DNA from: Asticcacaulis sp. YBE204
GTDB lineage: Bacteria; Pseudomonadota; Alphaproteobacteria; Caulobacterales; Caulobacteraceae
NCBI RefSeq assembly: GCF_000495855.1
Contig: NZ_AWGF01000001.1
Span: forward strand, 372,001-436,000
Length of the DNA: 64,000 nt
Reading direction: 5' to 3'
Both the position numbers and the translations under genes were made by a program. Below, piece after piece: positions 52,886 through 61,907 of the stretch (the stretch's first letter is position 1; the number at the start of each line of letters is the position of its first letter). The notes under the pieces were generated by a model. It ran no database searches and was not told the DNA's origin. It saw only the letters and a list, made by a program, of their open reading frames with translations.

Positions 52886-54094
52886 TTAATTGAGCAGGGC
52901 CGCCGCCCGGTTAGCATCGACGGCGGCTACGGCGGCTTTCATGGTATTGATATCGATGTCGGAACCCTCGGCTTCGATGGTGATGCGTTCGGCGACGACG
53001 ATGGTGTAGCTGCCGCTGCGGCTGGCCGTATCGTAGCGTTCCGAGATCAGCCTGCCGTTTTCCGTGGATACCTTTTCATAAGACGTGCCGTTCTGGCTCG
53101 ATGACTGGACCTTCATCGCAGTCCCCAGGGCCGTCATCGCCCCCAGCGCGCCGATGTCGCTGATCTTGAGATTGATGCGGCCGTTACCCACCACGTAGGT
53201 CGCATGGGCCTCCGATACCGAATAGTTGCCAGCGCCACCCGCCGAGGTGCCGCCGTCGGCTTTCGTCGCTCCGGCGATCGAACCGGGCAGCAGGCCGTCG
53301 AGCAGGGTCGGGTCGAGCGCCGGTTTGGCCGTGCCGTCCTGCATGGACTTGGCCGCCGCTTCCATGCGCCTGGCCGCCGCTTCCATGCTGTTGCCCTCGA
53401 TCTTCACCGTGCCGTCGGGGGTATTGATGCTGACATTGGCCGAGGTGTGCGCACCGCCAGCCAAGGCTCCCATCATGCGAATAGGCAAGGTCACCGCGCC
53501 GATGATCAGCTGGATGACGATGGCGATGATCACCACGACCGCCGTATAGCCCAGGCTCTTGTCCTTGGGCGACTTCATCAGGATCGGCAGGCCGGTATAG
53601 ATGAGATAGAGGCCATAAAGCCCCAGAAGCCCCAGGATGCTCAGCATCGGAATGGCGGCGAATATCCCGGCGACCCAGCCGGCGGTCGCCGAATAGGCGG
53701 CAACCTTGAAGGCCTGAACCTTGTTCTTCTGCCCGTCGAAACTGGGGGCCAAGGCATCGATGATGAAGCCCGCAATATAGACCGACGCGATGGCCAGGGC
53801 ATAGACAACCGCCGCATAGATCAGGCCGCTGACGGGGGATATTTTCGTACTGAAACCGGCGATGGAAACGCCGATCAGGCTTTGGCCGATAAACCCGGCG
53901 ATGGCCGGGATGGCTGCCAGAACCATCACATAACCGGTGGTTATGCCGCTGATCGTGCTGGGTTCAGTCTCGATTTTCTGCCATTCCGGCGTGGGCTTCA
54001 GCAAGATGCCCTTGACGCGCTCGATGAGCGACGATGAGCCGGAAGTGACAGTGGGCGGTGGGGGCGTTATATCGCCCGGCGGCGTATCGGTCAT
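52886..54094 (-). CDS. Yip1 family membrane protein with C-terminal soluble domain
   Basis: A 402-residue protein. After a short Pro/Thr-rich start comes the Yip1 region (about 20-190) opening with LIERVKGILLKPTPEWQKIE and holding about five transmembrane segments. Residues ~200-260 contain a helical repeat (MEAAARRMEAAAKSM), then a Gly/Ala-rich linker and a soluble domain of about 130 residues. ATG 54094 (MTDTPPGDI) is chosen over 54130. Function is unknown; bacterial Yip1 proteins are poorly studied. Confidence 0.8.
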   Translation of the reverse strand: MTDTPPGDITPPPPTVTSGSSSLIERVKGILLKPTPEWQKIETEPSTISGITTGYVMVLAAIPAIAGFIGQSLIGVSIAGFSTKISPVSGLIYAAVVYALAIASVYIAGFIIDALAPSFDGQKNKVQAFKVAAYSATAGWVAGIFAAIPMLSILGLLGLYGLYLIYTGLPILMKSPKDKSLGYTAVVVIIAIVIQLIIGAVTLPIRMMGALAGGAHTSANVSINTPDGTVKIEGNSMEAAARRMEAAAKSMQDGTAKPALDPTLLDGLLPGSIAGATKADGGTSAGGAGNYSVSEAHATYVVGNGRINLKISDIGALGAMTALGTAMKVQSSSQNGTSYEKVSTENGRLISERYDTASRSGSYTIVVAERITIEAEGSDIDINTMKAAVAAVDANRAAALLN

Positions 54095-54220
54095 CGAATT
54101 TTGTCCCGCGATAAAAGGCCTGACGGCCATGCCTGAAAATGAGAAGCGAACGCGTACAATAGCGGCGCTACTTTTAGGTGCGGTGCGGAACCGGTCAATT
54201 CACCTTTAAGTCAGAACGCT

Positions 54221-55459
54221 TTAATAGCGATCCAACCGTACATATTCGGCCACGTCGCCTGCTGGTAACATGGGGGCATTGGCCGACCGCCTTATCAGCG
54301 CGTCGCTTTGCGAGAACACGGCAATCAGTGAGGAATCCTGATCGGCAAAGGGCTTCAAACTTGGCTGACCGGAAGCGTCGGCGACGATACGCCCGCGCAG
54401 GAAGGTTTCACGCGGGCCATTAGCCGCCAGCGTCGTGGCGACCGGGAGGGAGGCCAAAGCCTTTGGGACGGCTTGACCGAGCGCCGCCTCGATCCACGGT
54501 TTCAGGAACAGTTGCGCGCAGACCATCGCCGACGCCGGATTACCGGGCAAGCCCAATACGCGCCGTTCGCTGGCCAGAATACCTGTCCAGGTCGGCTTGC
54601 CGGGACGAATATTGATGCTGCTGAAATCGAGCGCCAGACCGAGGCGCTCCAACGCCGGTTTGACGAGGTCGTAATCGCCGACGCTGGCCCCGCCGATAGT
54701 GACGATCAGATCGGCCTCGCAGGCCTTGACGGCGTCGTGGATACCGTCGAGGTCGTCGCTTTCGACGCCAAGAAATTCAGCCTTGGCCCCCCATTGGCGG
54801 CACAGGGCCATCAGGGCGAAGGAGCCTGACTCGAATATCTGATCGGCGCGAGGCTCGTCTCCGGGGGCGACCAGTTCGTCTCCGGTGGACAGGATGGCGA
54901 TGCGCGGACGGCGGGCTACGGTGACGGATTTTCGCCCGGCGGCTGCCGCCAGCGACAGCCGCCACGGATCGAGACGCAGACCCGCCGACAGCAACTCATG
55001 ACCCGCTTTGAAATCCTGACCGCGCGGGCGGATATGGGTTTTCGGATCGTTCCAGCCGTCAGCCTCGATGAAGATGCCGTGGTCGGTAGCCCCATTCTCC
55101 AGAATTTTGGCATTTTCCTGAATAACCACGGCCTTGGCGCCGTCGGGCACCGGCGCGCCGGTGAAGATACGCACGCACTGCCCCCATTCGACACGACCTT
55201 CGAAACGCTTCCCGGCGACGCTTTCGCCGATCAGCTTCAGCGGCGTGCTCTGGGCGACCGGATCGGTCAGGGACTTGCAGATGGCGTAACCGTCCATCGC
55301 CGAGGCATCGAAGGGCGGCTGATCGCGGGTGGCCACGACCGGCGCGGTCAGGACACGGCCCAACGCCTTGCGCAGAGCGACCTTGCGTGGGAGGGGCGCG
55401 GGCGCAACCTCACGCAGAAAGGCCTGCGCCTCATCGACGGAAATGCCTTTGCGGGTCAT
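54221..55459 (-). CDS. moeA: Molybdopterin molybdenumtransferase
   Basis: Inserts molybdenum into adenylylated molybdopterin. The 412 residues follow the MoeA layout: MTRKGISVDEAQAFLREVAP at the start, FDASAMDGYAI (about residue 55), RIFTGAPVPDGAKAVV, the MoCF domain with STGDELVAPGD, TIGGASVGDYD and GLPGNPASAMV, and a C-terminal beta domain. The frame is open to 55555, but ATG 55459 overlaps the moaB stop by 4 bases (ATGA) and matches the family. Third gene of moaA-moaB-moeA. Confidence 0.94.
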   Translation of the reverse strand: MTRKGISVDEAQAFLREVAPAPLPRKVALRKALGRVLTAPVVATRDQPPFDASAMDGYAICKSLTDPVAQSTPLKLIGESVAGKRFEGRVEWGQCVRIFTGAPVPDGAKAVVIQENAKILENGATDHGIFIEADGWNDPKTHIRPRGQDFKAGHELLSAGLRLDPWRLSLAAAAGRKSVTVARRPRIAILSTGDELVAPGDEPRADQIFESGSFALMALCRQWGAKAEFLGVESDDLDGIHDAVKACEADLIVTIGGASVGDYDLVKPALERLGLALDFSSINIRPGKPTWTGILASERRVLGLPGNPASAMVCAQLFLKPWIEAALGQAVPKALASLPVATTLAANGPRETFLRGRIVADASGQPSLKPFADQDSSLIAVFSQSDALIRRSANAPMLPAGDVAEYVRLDRY

Positions 55460-56022
55460 TTCTCCAATAACCGGGGCATCAGTTCGACCATGTTGCACGG
55501 GCCGTGACGCGAATCGAGCTGCCAGCGGATGACCTTGTCCCAGCCGTCCTTGCACGCACCGTTCGAGCCCGGCAGGCAGAAAATAAACACCCCGCGGATG
55601 ATCCCGGCCAGGGCGCGCGATTGCAGGGTCGACAGGCCCACCGTCTGGAAGCTGACCATGTGGAAGATGGTTGAAAAGCCCTCGATACGCTTGTCCAGCA
55701 GGGGTTCGACCGCTTCGGGGGTGATGTCGCGACCCGTAATCCCCGTGCCGCCGGTCGAGATGATCACATCGACATTGCCGGAATCGATCCAGTTGGTGAT
55801 GACGGTACGGATATGATCTTTGTCGTCGCGAACCAGTTCGCGCGCGGCGACGTGGTGACCGGCGGCGGTGATCCGTGCGTCGAGCAGATCGCCGGAGGTG
55901 TCGTTTTCCCGCGTCCGGCTGTCGGAAACTGTCAGAACGGCAATATTGACGCTTCTGAACGGGCGGTCGGCGTCGATGCGGCCTGCCCCCAGATAGGACC
56001 GTTCTGTCTCTGTCAGTTCCAT
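55456..56022 (-). CDS. moaB: Molybdenum cofactor biosynthesis protein B
   Basis: MoaB/MogA-family protein that adenylylates molybdopterin or aids its assembly. The 188 residues hold the MoCF fold: VNIAVLTVSDSRTRENDTSG (about residue 25), the STGGTGITGRDITPEAV loop (about 90) and LPGSNGACKDGWDKVI (about 150). It lies 17 bases after moaA and overlaps moeA by 4 bases. MoaC, MoaD and MoaE are not in the window. Confidence 0.93.
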   Translation of the reverse strand: MELTETERSYLGAGRIDADRPFRSVNIAVLTVSDSRTRENDTSGDLLDARITAAGHHVAARELVRDDKDHIRTVITNWIDSGNVDVIISTGGTGITGRDITPEAVEPLLDKRIEGFSTIFHMVSFQTVGLSTLQSRALAGIIRGVFIFCLPGSNGACKDGWDKVIRWQLDSRHGPCNMVELMPRLLEK

Positions 56023-56039
56023 GCTTATTCCCGTTTGTC

Positions 56040-57062
56040 TTAACCGCCCGTCACGGACATGGTCCGGCGCGGCACATAGGTACGTTGCGGCGGTGGCGCG
56101 CCGTGTCCGGCGATGAAAAAATCATGCGCCTTCGGTTTGTGACGCAGGGCCTCGGCAAAGGCAAGGCTCAAAGACCGATCTGTCTCATCCTCACGTAATG
56201 CCTTACGTAAATCGACATGGTCGTCCTGCCCTAGGCACATATAGAGCTGGCCGGTACAGGTGATGCGGACACGGTTGCACGTATCGCAGAAATTATGGCT
56301 GAGCGGCGTGATCAGGCCCAGCTTGCCGCCGGTTTCCGCCACGCGGTAATAACGTGCCGGGCCACCCGTGGTATCCGTGACCGGCGTGATATCCCAGAAA
56401 CTGCGCAGATCGGTCATGACCTCGCGCAAAGAGACGAACTGGTCTTCCCGGCCTTCGATCTCGTCGCCCAGCGGCATGGTCTCGATCAGCGAGACGTCGA
56501 TGCCGCGATCGTGCGCAAAACGGATGATGTCGGGCAGGTCGTGACGGTTGTCCTGCTGAAGCGCCACGACGTTCAGCTTTATCTTGAGGCCTGCCGCCTG
56601 CGCCGCCTCTATGCCATCCAGCACAACGCCCAGATTACCGGTGCGGGTAATGTGGCGGAATACGTCGGGGCGCAAACTGTCGAACGAGACATTGACGCGT
56701 TTGATCCCGGCCTCGACCAGATGCGGCGCGGCGGATTTCAGCAGTGTGCCATTGGTGGTCAGGGTCAGTTCTTTCAACCGCCCGTTATGGACCTGCTGAC
56801 CCAGCCGTTTGAGGAAGTCGAGGATACCTTTGCGCACCAAGGGTTCGCCGCCGGTGATGCGCAGACGCTCGACGCCACGATCGATCAAAAACAGGCTCAG
56901 GCGCTCCAGTTCCTCAAAGCTGAGGAGTTCTTTTCGAGGCAGAAAGGTCTGTCTTTCGGACATGCAGTAGGTGCAGCGCAGGTCGCAGCGATCCGTCACC
57001 GAAATCCGCACATAGGAGATGCGGCGGTTGAAACCATCGACAAGCGCGGGTGATAAACTCAT
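56040..57062 (-). CDS. moaA: GTP 3',8-cyclase (radical SAM)
   Basis: First step of molybdenum cofactor synthesis, converting GTP to 3',8-cyclo-GTP. The 340 residues have the N-terminal radical SAM cluster CDLRCTYC (about residue 24), ITGGEPLVR, the second cluster FCDTCNRVRITCTG with a third cysteine in LYMC (about 250), and the C-terminal Gly-Gly required for activity. The frame is open to 57098; ATG 57062 (MSLSPALVDGFNRR) is chosen. First gene of the minus-strand moaA-moaB-moeA operon. Confidence 0.95.
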   Translation of the reverse strand: MSLSPALVDGFNRRISYVRISVTDRCDLRCTYCMSERQTFLPRKELLSFEELERLSLFLIDRGVERLRITGGEPLVRKGILDFLKRLGQQVHNGRLKELTLTTNGTLLKSAAPHLVEAGIKRVNVSFDSLRPDVFRHITRTGNLGVVLDGIEAAQAAGLKIKLNVVALQQDNRHDLPDIIRFAHDRGIDVSLIETMPLGDEIEGREDQFVSLREVMTDLRSFWDITPVTDTTGGPARYYRVAETGGKLGLITPLSHNFCDTCNRVRITCTGQLYMCLGQDDHVDLRKALREDETDRSLSLAFAEALRHKPKAHDFFIAGHGAPPPQRTYVPRRTMSVTGG

Positions 57063-57181
57063 GCCTTTGAAATAACCGGAAAATCGCGGCGAACACAAGG
57101 CGTTGCGTCTTTACTTTTATGTGTTTCCGCGCAAACCTCGGCTCACAACAATGATATAATCCGCAACACAGGAAATGCCTC

Positions 57182-58780
57182 ATGAACCGCCGCCAAGCCC
57201 TGTCGGGCCTTTCTGCCGTTGCCTTGTCATCCGCCGTGCCACCGGTGTCAGCAGCGGAGACAAGCATAACCGTCAAGACCGCCGCCGGTCCGGTCGTCGG
57301 TCAGATTAAAAACGGTACCGCCGTATTTCTGGGGCTGCGTTACGGCGAAACCACCGCCCCGCCGCATCGTTTTCAGCCGCCGCGCAAACCCGCCGCCTGG
57401 ACGCAGCCGGCGCTGGCCGATCACTACGGCCCGGCCAGCCCGCAGGGCAGCAACCCCGATCCTTACGGCAAGAGCGAAGATTGCCTGTTTCTCAATGTGT
57501 GGACGCCGGAGGCAGGTTCTAAAAAGAAGCGTCCAGTCATGGTCTATCTGCACGGCGGAGCCTATTCGAACGGGTCGGGATCGCATGCGGAATATGACGG
57601 GACGAACCTGTCTTTGCACGGCGATGTGGTGGTGGTGACGATCAATCACCGGCTCAATGCCTTTGGTTACCTCTATCTGGCGCGGCTGGAGCGGCAGATT
57701 AAGGGCAAGCCGGGGCCTCTGGCCCTGTCCGGCAATTGTGGGCAACTCGATATTATTCTGGCGCTGGAGTGGGTGCGCGACAATATCGCCCAATTCGGGG
57801 GTGACCCCGGCAATGTCATGGTCTTCGGCCAATCGGGCGGCGGCGCCAAGATCGCCACCATGATGGCGACGCCTGCCGCCAAGGGCCTGTTCCACAAGGC
57901 CGCGACCATGAGCGGTCAGCAGGTCACGGCCTCCGGTCCCGGTAATGCGACCTTGCGCGCCAAGGCGTTTTTGGCGGCGTTGAATCTCAAGCCCGATGCT
58001 GAGGGCTTGGCCGCCGTGCAGACCCTGCCGTGGGAACAGTTGGTGACCGCCCTGAAAGCGACCGATCCGGTGCTGGGCGGGGGCGTCTATATGGGGCCGG
58101 TGCTCGACGAGGCGCACCTGTTCCGTCATCCCTTCTATCCCGATGCCGCGCCGCAGTCGCGTGGCATGCCGATGATCATCGGCAATACGCTGAATGAAAC
58201 CCGAGGCTTTCAGGTCAATAATCCGGAATTCCAGAACCTGACCTGGGAGACTTTGGCGGAGAAATTGCCCGCCAATTACCGCGTCGATATCGATCCCTAT
58301 GTGGTGATCGAGACCTATCGCAAGCTCTATCCGCAGATGACGCCAACCGATATCTATTTCGCCGCGACGACAGCGGGTCGGTCGTGGCGCGGGGCGGTCA
58401 TTGAGGCCGAGGAACGCGCCAAGGTGGGCGCCAAGACCTTCGTCTATCAGGCCAACTGGCAAAGCCCGAAGGACGGCGGCAAGTACGGCGCACCGCATGC
58501 TGTCGAAATCCCGCTCGTCTTCCGCAATACCGCCGTGCCGAGCGCCGTGACGACGGACTCCGACGGCGCGCGAAAGATGGCCGATCTGTTCTCGGATGCC
58601 TTTATCGCCTTCGCCAAAACCGGATCGCCGCAGACGGTGGCCCTGCCGAAATGGACACCCTATAGCCTGCCGAACCGTGAAACCATGCTGATGGATCTGC
58701 CACCAAAGCTGGCCAATGATCCGCGTGGTGCAGAGCGCAAGCTGTTCGATAAGGTGCCTTTCGTTCAGGCGGGGACGTAA
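57182..58780 (+). CDS. Type B carboxylesterase
   Basis: A 532-residue exported serine esterase. The N-terminus MNRRQALSGLSAVALSSAVP with an AxA cleavage site looks like a Tat-type signal. Motifs: EDCLFLNVWTPE, the oxyanion region VYLHGGAYSNGSG, the nucleophile in FGQSGGGAK (about residue 218) and the His in GAPHAVEIPLVF (about 440). A TATAAT box lies 22 bases before the ATG and GGAAAT serves as the ribosome site. Substrate unknown; the nearby pectin genes make plant-polymer esters possible. Confidence 0.92.
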   Translation: MNRRQALSGLSAVALSSAVPPVSAAETSITVKTAAGPVVGQIKNGTAVFLGLRYGETTAPPHRFQPPRKPAAWTQPALADHYGPASPQGSNPDPYGKSEDCLFLNVWTPEAGSKKKRPVMVYLHGGAYSNGSGSHAEYDGTNLSLHGDVVVVTINHRLNAFGYLYLARLERQIKGKPGPLALSGNCGQLDIILALEWVRDNIAQFGGDPGNVMVFGQSGGGAKIATMMATPAAKGLFHKAATMSGQQVTASGPGNATLRAKAFLAALNLKPDAEGLAAVQTLPWEQLVTALKATDPVLGGGVYMGPVLDEAHLFRHPFYPDAAPQSRGMPMIIGNTLNETRGFQVNNPEFQNLTWETLAEKLPANYRVDIDPYVVIETYRKLYPQMTPTDIYFAATTAGRSWRGAVIEAEERAKVGAKTFVYQANWQSPKDGGKYGAPHAVEIPLVFRNTAVPSAVTTDSDGARKMADLFSDAFIAFAKTGSPQTVALPKWTPYSLPNRETMLMDLPPKLANDPRGAERKLFDKVPFVQAGT

Positions 58781-58813
58781 ATTAGTATGGTGGAGTCTTT
58801 GGGGAGGGCGGAT

Positions 58814-59299
58814 ATGTCGCGCATCGGTATTGCATTATGCCTCCTATTGCTAGGTGGTTGCCGCGTAGACTTCAAACCCCCACGGCACTTGCCACCCCTT
58901 TACGGAGAAAGTGCTCACCTGACGGATCGGTATTATATAGTTCGTCAAACAGAAACGTTTCCCGTGGCAGGGGCAGGCGATCGGATACGCCGCGAGCCGG
59001 GAGATCTAAGTTTATGCCGATGGAGCGAGCCGCCGGAGGGAGATTGTACAGCGGTTGTGCCCGGTAAAGTATTGGCTCTCGGTTTTGATGAGAGCTACAT
59101 TGTCATCAAGCAGACGGTTGAGGGGCGGGTGTCTTACTTTGTCATCGATCTTGCTACCCACACGGCAGCTCAACCGCATGGAGGTGCCCTTTCCGAGGCG
59201 GAGTTTCAAAGGCAAGTGAAGGCCAAGGCTTTACCCGCCTTTGCCTCCCGGTTGCCCCGCTTGAAAGTCGGCAAGGCCGGACCGCCGAGCGAAATATAG
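58814..59299 (+). CDS. Uncharacterised lipoprotein
   Basis: A 161-residue protein with a lipoprotein signal (IALCLLLLGGC, lipobox LGGC). The mature part has two further cysteines (LSLCRW, GDCTAVV) and beta-strand-like segments (YYIVRQTE, SYIVIKQTVEG). No family recognised. ATG 58814 has GGAGGG 6 bases upstream; an in-frame ATG at 58787 is less likely. Base composition is visibly more AT-rich than in neighbouring genes, which may point to a different origin. Confidence 0.65.
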   Translation: MSRIGIALCLLLLGGCRVDFKPPRHLPPLYGESAHLTDRYYIVRQTETFPVAGAGDRIRREPGDLSLCRWSEPPEGDCTAVVPGKVLALGFDESYIVIKQTVEGRVSYFVIDLATHTAAQPHGGALSEAEFQRQVKAKALPAFASRLPRLKVGKAGPPSEI

Positions 59300-59304
59300 A
59301 GCTA

Positions 59305-59736
59305 TCAATTCTGCGCCATGAAGACGACCGGATAAGGGTTGCCGGCATCGTCTGTCTCCGACCGGCCGGTTATGTTAAACCCGCACTTCTCGTAGAAGGT
59401 GATATTGCCCTCGACCTGTTCGTTGACCGTGACGGTCAGGGAGCCTTTGAGCGCTTGTGCGTGGCCGATCAGGGCGCGACCGATGCCACAGCGCTGAAAC
59501 GCCGGATCGACGAACAGCATGGCCAGCACATTTTTTCCGACCAGAGTCGCAAAGCCCGCGGACGTGCCGTCAATGTCCGCCATACACACGTCTCCGCCAG
59601 CCAGCCCCGCCAACAGATAGGGCCTGTAGAAGTCGATATCGGCCTCGGTCAGGAAATGGTAAGCGGCGCGCACCGAATCTTCCCAGATGGCGATAAGACG
59701 CTGGGCGTCGGCGGTGGTCGCAGGTCGGATAATCAC
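59305..59736 (-). CDS. GNAT family N-acetyltransferase
   Basis: A 143-residue acetyltransferase. CoA-binding motif A is LFVDPAFQRCGIGRALIGHA (about residue 75), followed by TVTVNEQVEGNITFYEKCGF. GTG 59736 is chosen as start: it overlaps the preceding hydrolase stop by 4 bases (GTGA) with AAGG upstream, while the longer frame lies within that gene. The acceptor is unknown. Last gene of the uronate/pectin operon. Confidence 0.87.
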   Translation of the reverse strand: MIIRPATTADAQRLIAIWEDSVRAAYHFLTEADIDFYRPYLLAGLAGGDVCMADIDGTSAGFATLVGKNVLAMLFVDPAFQRCGIGRALIGHAQALKGSLTVTVNEQVEGNITFYEKCGFNITGRSETDDAGNPYPVVFMAQN

Positions 59737-60563
59737 CCCAGAACCTTGTCGAACCAGCGCGCAGCGAGGGCTGGCCATTGCTCGTGCGTGCCGTCCAGTT
59801 CACGCAAGGCGAAGCCGTGCGGTGCCTGGGGGAAAATATGCGCTTCGAGGTCGGCACCGGTCTGCTGCGCCGTGCGGATAAAATTCAGCGCATGATCGAT
59901 GGGGACAATCTTATCGTGCAGGGCATAGGCCATAAAGACCGGGATTTGCGGCACGCCGTGAGGTTCGGCGGCGATGCCGACCGGCCAGGCATTGTAGAAG
60001 TCCTGTTTCTGGACCGGCGGGAAGTCCGGTTTACCGGCGGGGGCCTTGTAATCGCGATGGTTGGCATTGACCGGCGCATAGGCGATCAGAACGCCTTTCG
60101 CGGTCAGATCGTGCGGCTGACAGGCCATGACCCCGGCCAGATGCCCACCCGACGACAGGCCGACATGCAGTAGCGGCAGCGCGTCCAGCGTTGTCAAATG
60201 ATCAAGTGCCTTTACGCCGTCCTGCAAGGCGATATCGTGGGGATGAACCTCGCCCTCACTATCGTCGGTGCCGGGAAGGCGATGGACCAGCACATAGGCG
60301 TCGAAGCCCAGCGCATTGAGCCACAGGGCTATTTCGATGCCCTCACGGTCGGCGACCAGATTGACATAGCCGCCACCGCCATAGACCACTGCCCGCCCGC
60401 GCGGGTTTTCCGTCTTATATTCATGCAGTTCGGCACGCGTGACACGGTTGTAACGCCGTTCGGGCCAGTCACCCTCGGCGACATTGGCCGCGCCCTCCGA
60501 TAAGGCAATGACCCGGTCGGCTTCGACCACGTGATCGGGGAGAGCGGGCAGGGCAATGGCCAT
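59733..60563 (-). CDS. Alpha/beta hydrolase, acetylesterase-like
   Basis: A 276-residue serine hydrolase of the acetyl-esterase/lipase type. The glycine-rich oxyanion strand VVYGGGGYVNLV (about residue 58) is followed by the nucleophile in VGLSSGGHLAGV (about 138), the acid in YALHDKIVP and the His in QAPHGFAL (about 250). There is no signal peptide. Its place directly after the pectate lyase gene (9-base gap) suggests deacetylation of imported pectin oligomers. Confidence 0.85.
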   Translation of the reverse strand: MAIALPALPDHVVEADRVIALSEGAANVAEGDWPERRYNRVTRAELHEYKTENPRGRAVVYGGGGYVNLVADREGIEIALWLNALGFDAYVLVHRLPGTDDSEGEVHPHDIALQDGVKALDHLTTLDALPLLHVGLSSGGHLAGVMACQPHDLTAKGVLIAYAPVNANHRDYKAPAGKPDFPPVQKQDFYNAWPVGIAAEPHGVPQIPVFMAYALHDKIVPIDHALNFIRTAQQTGADLEAHIFPQAPHGFALRELDGTHEQWPALAARWFDKVLG

Positions 60564-60572
60564 CGGGAGTCC

Positions 60573-61883
60573 TTATTTTTTGAACAGACTGTCCCACCCG
60601 GCCTTCGGGCTCATATCGGCAAGATTCCAGTCATCCGGAACAAAGGCGCGGCGGGTAGGAGCGTAGGCCGGGTATCCGCCGGATTGCGACTCGCTGTCAA
60701 TGATCATTCCGCGCTTTTGCGCCAGTTCAGAAAGCAGCCGCGCATCGATCGGATCGCGCGCCCACGGCCGCATCCCGGCACTGAGCGGCACGGCCTGTTC
60801 GATCTCGGCGGCGGGACGTATGCGCAGGCCTTCGGGCAGATAGGGCGTGGCGGCCTCGACGATCTTAGCGTCGGAGGTGGTGTAGCGGCCGGTCATCGGC
60901 AGGGGCTGACCCTGCGTATCGAGAGCCAGATTGTTGCGCAGATAGAGTGAGACGTCACCGATGCCGCCCAGTTTAAAGAGGGCCGTGCCTTTTACCGTGT
61001 CCGGGCCGGCGCGATAGGCATTGCCGATGAGGGTGAGCAGACCGGTCTGTACGGTTTGTCCTTCCCACTCTCTGGCCACCAGATTGTAATGGGTCGCGTG
61101 GATGCCGGGATTGAAGATCAGGTTATTGACCATCGCCGCCTGCGCACCGCCCTTGATAAAGGCGTTGCGCTCATAGTTCGAGGCGTAGAGATTGCCGTAG
61201 ATCAGGATGCCGGAGGCATTGTCGTGGACCAGAGTGCCTTTGGAGTGCTCGCCCTTGGTGTGCGTCGAATTTTTCAGGCCTTCGTAGATCAGGTTGTGGC
61301 TGAGCGTGATGTTGCGCGATGTGCTTTGTCGCCAGTCGTCCGGCGTCGCGCCATTGAAACGCGGGCCGGAGGTCGACAGGTTCTCGTCGGTCGCCCACGA
61401 AAACGAACAGTGGTCGATGATCACATTGTAGGCGGCATAGGTCGACAGGCCGTCGGCTTCCCAGCCGCTTTTCTTCGCCGCACCCGCTTCACCGGGACGC
61501 ACGGCGATATGCTGGATGATCACGTCATGGGTCGAGACGCTGAACGCGCCGCGAATGAAGGTGATACCAGGATTGGGCGCCGTTTGCCCGGCGATGGTCA
61601 GGAACGGTTTCTTGATGGCGATATGGGTTTTGCCGAGGTCGATCACGCCACCGACCTCGAAAACGATGATGCGGGGACCATCGGTTTCGACCGCGGCGCG
61701 GAACGAACCGGGGCCGGTGGCGTTCAGATTGGTCACGCGCAGGATCTGCCCGCCCGCGCCGCCCTGGGTCGAGGCCCATCCTTGCGTGTCATAGGTGGCG
61801 CGGTTCAGCCCGTCGGATTTCGCCTGTACCGGCAGGGCCAATGCCATGACCGCAAAGGCTCCGCACAAAAACGCCTTGATCAT
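60573..61883 (-). CDS. Exported pectate lyase-like protein (PL1 family)
   Basis: A 436-residue right-handed beta-helix protein. The signal peptide ends ALPVQA; the family start LRVTNLNATGPGSFRAAVET, then PRIIVFEVGGVIDLG, is clear, as are IIDHCSFSWATDENLS (about residue 150) and the repeated N-x-x-x-N-x-x-Y turns (LVHDNASGILIYGNLYASNY). It should cleave polygalacturonate by beta-elimination outside the cytoplasm. It lies 24 bases downstream of the uxuB-like gene. Confidence 0.88.
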   Translation of the reverse strand: MIKAFLCGAFAVMALALPVQAKSDGLNRATYDTQGWASTQGGAGGQILRVTNLNATGPGSFRAAVETDGPRIIVFEVGGVIDLGKTHIAIKKPFLTIAGQTAPNPGITFIRGAFSVSTHDVIIQHIAVRPGEAGAAKKSGWEADGLSTYAAYNVIIDHCSFSWATDENLSTSGPRFNGATPDDWRQSTSRNITLSHNLIYEGLKNSTHTKGEHSKGTLVHDNASGILIYGNLYASNYERNAFIKGGAQAAMVNNLIFNPGIHATHYNLVAREWEGQTVQTGLLTLIGNAYRAGPDTVKGTALFKLGGIGDVSLYLRNNLALDTQGQPLPMTGRYTTSDAKIVEAATPYLPEGLRIRPAAEIEQAVPLSAGMRPWARDPIDARLLSELAQKRGMIIDSESQSGGYPAYAPTRRAFVPDDWNLADMSPKAGWDSLFKK

Positions 61884-61907
61884 ACGGAGCCCCTTTTTCG
61901 GTTGTGG

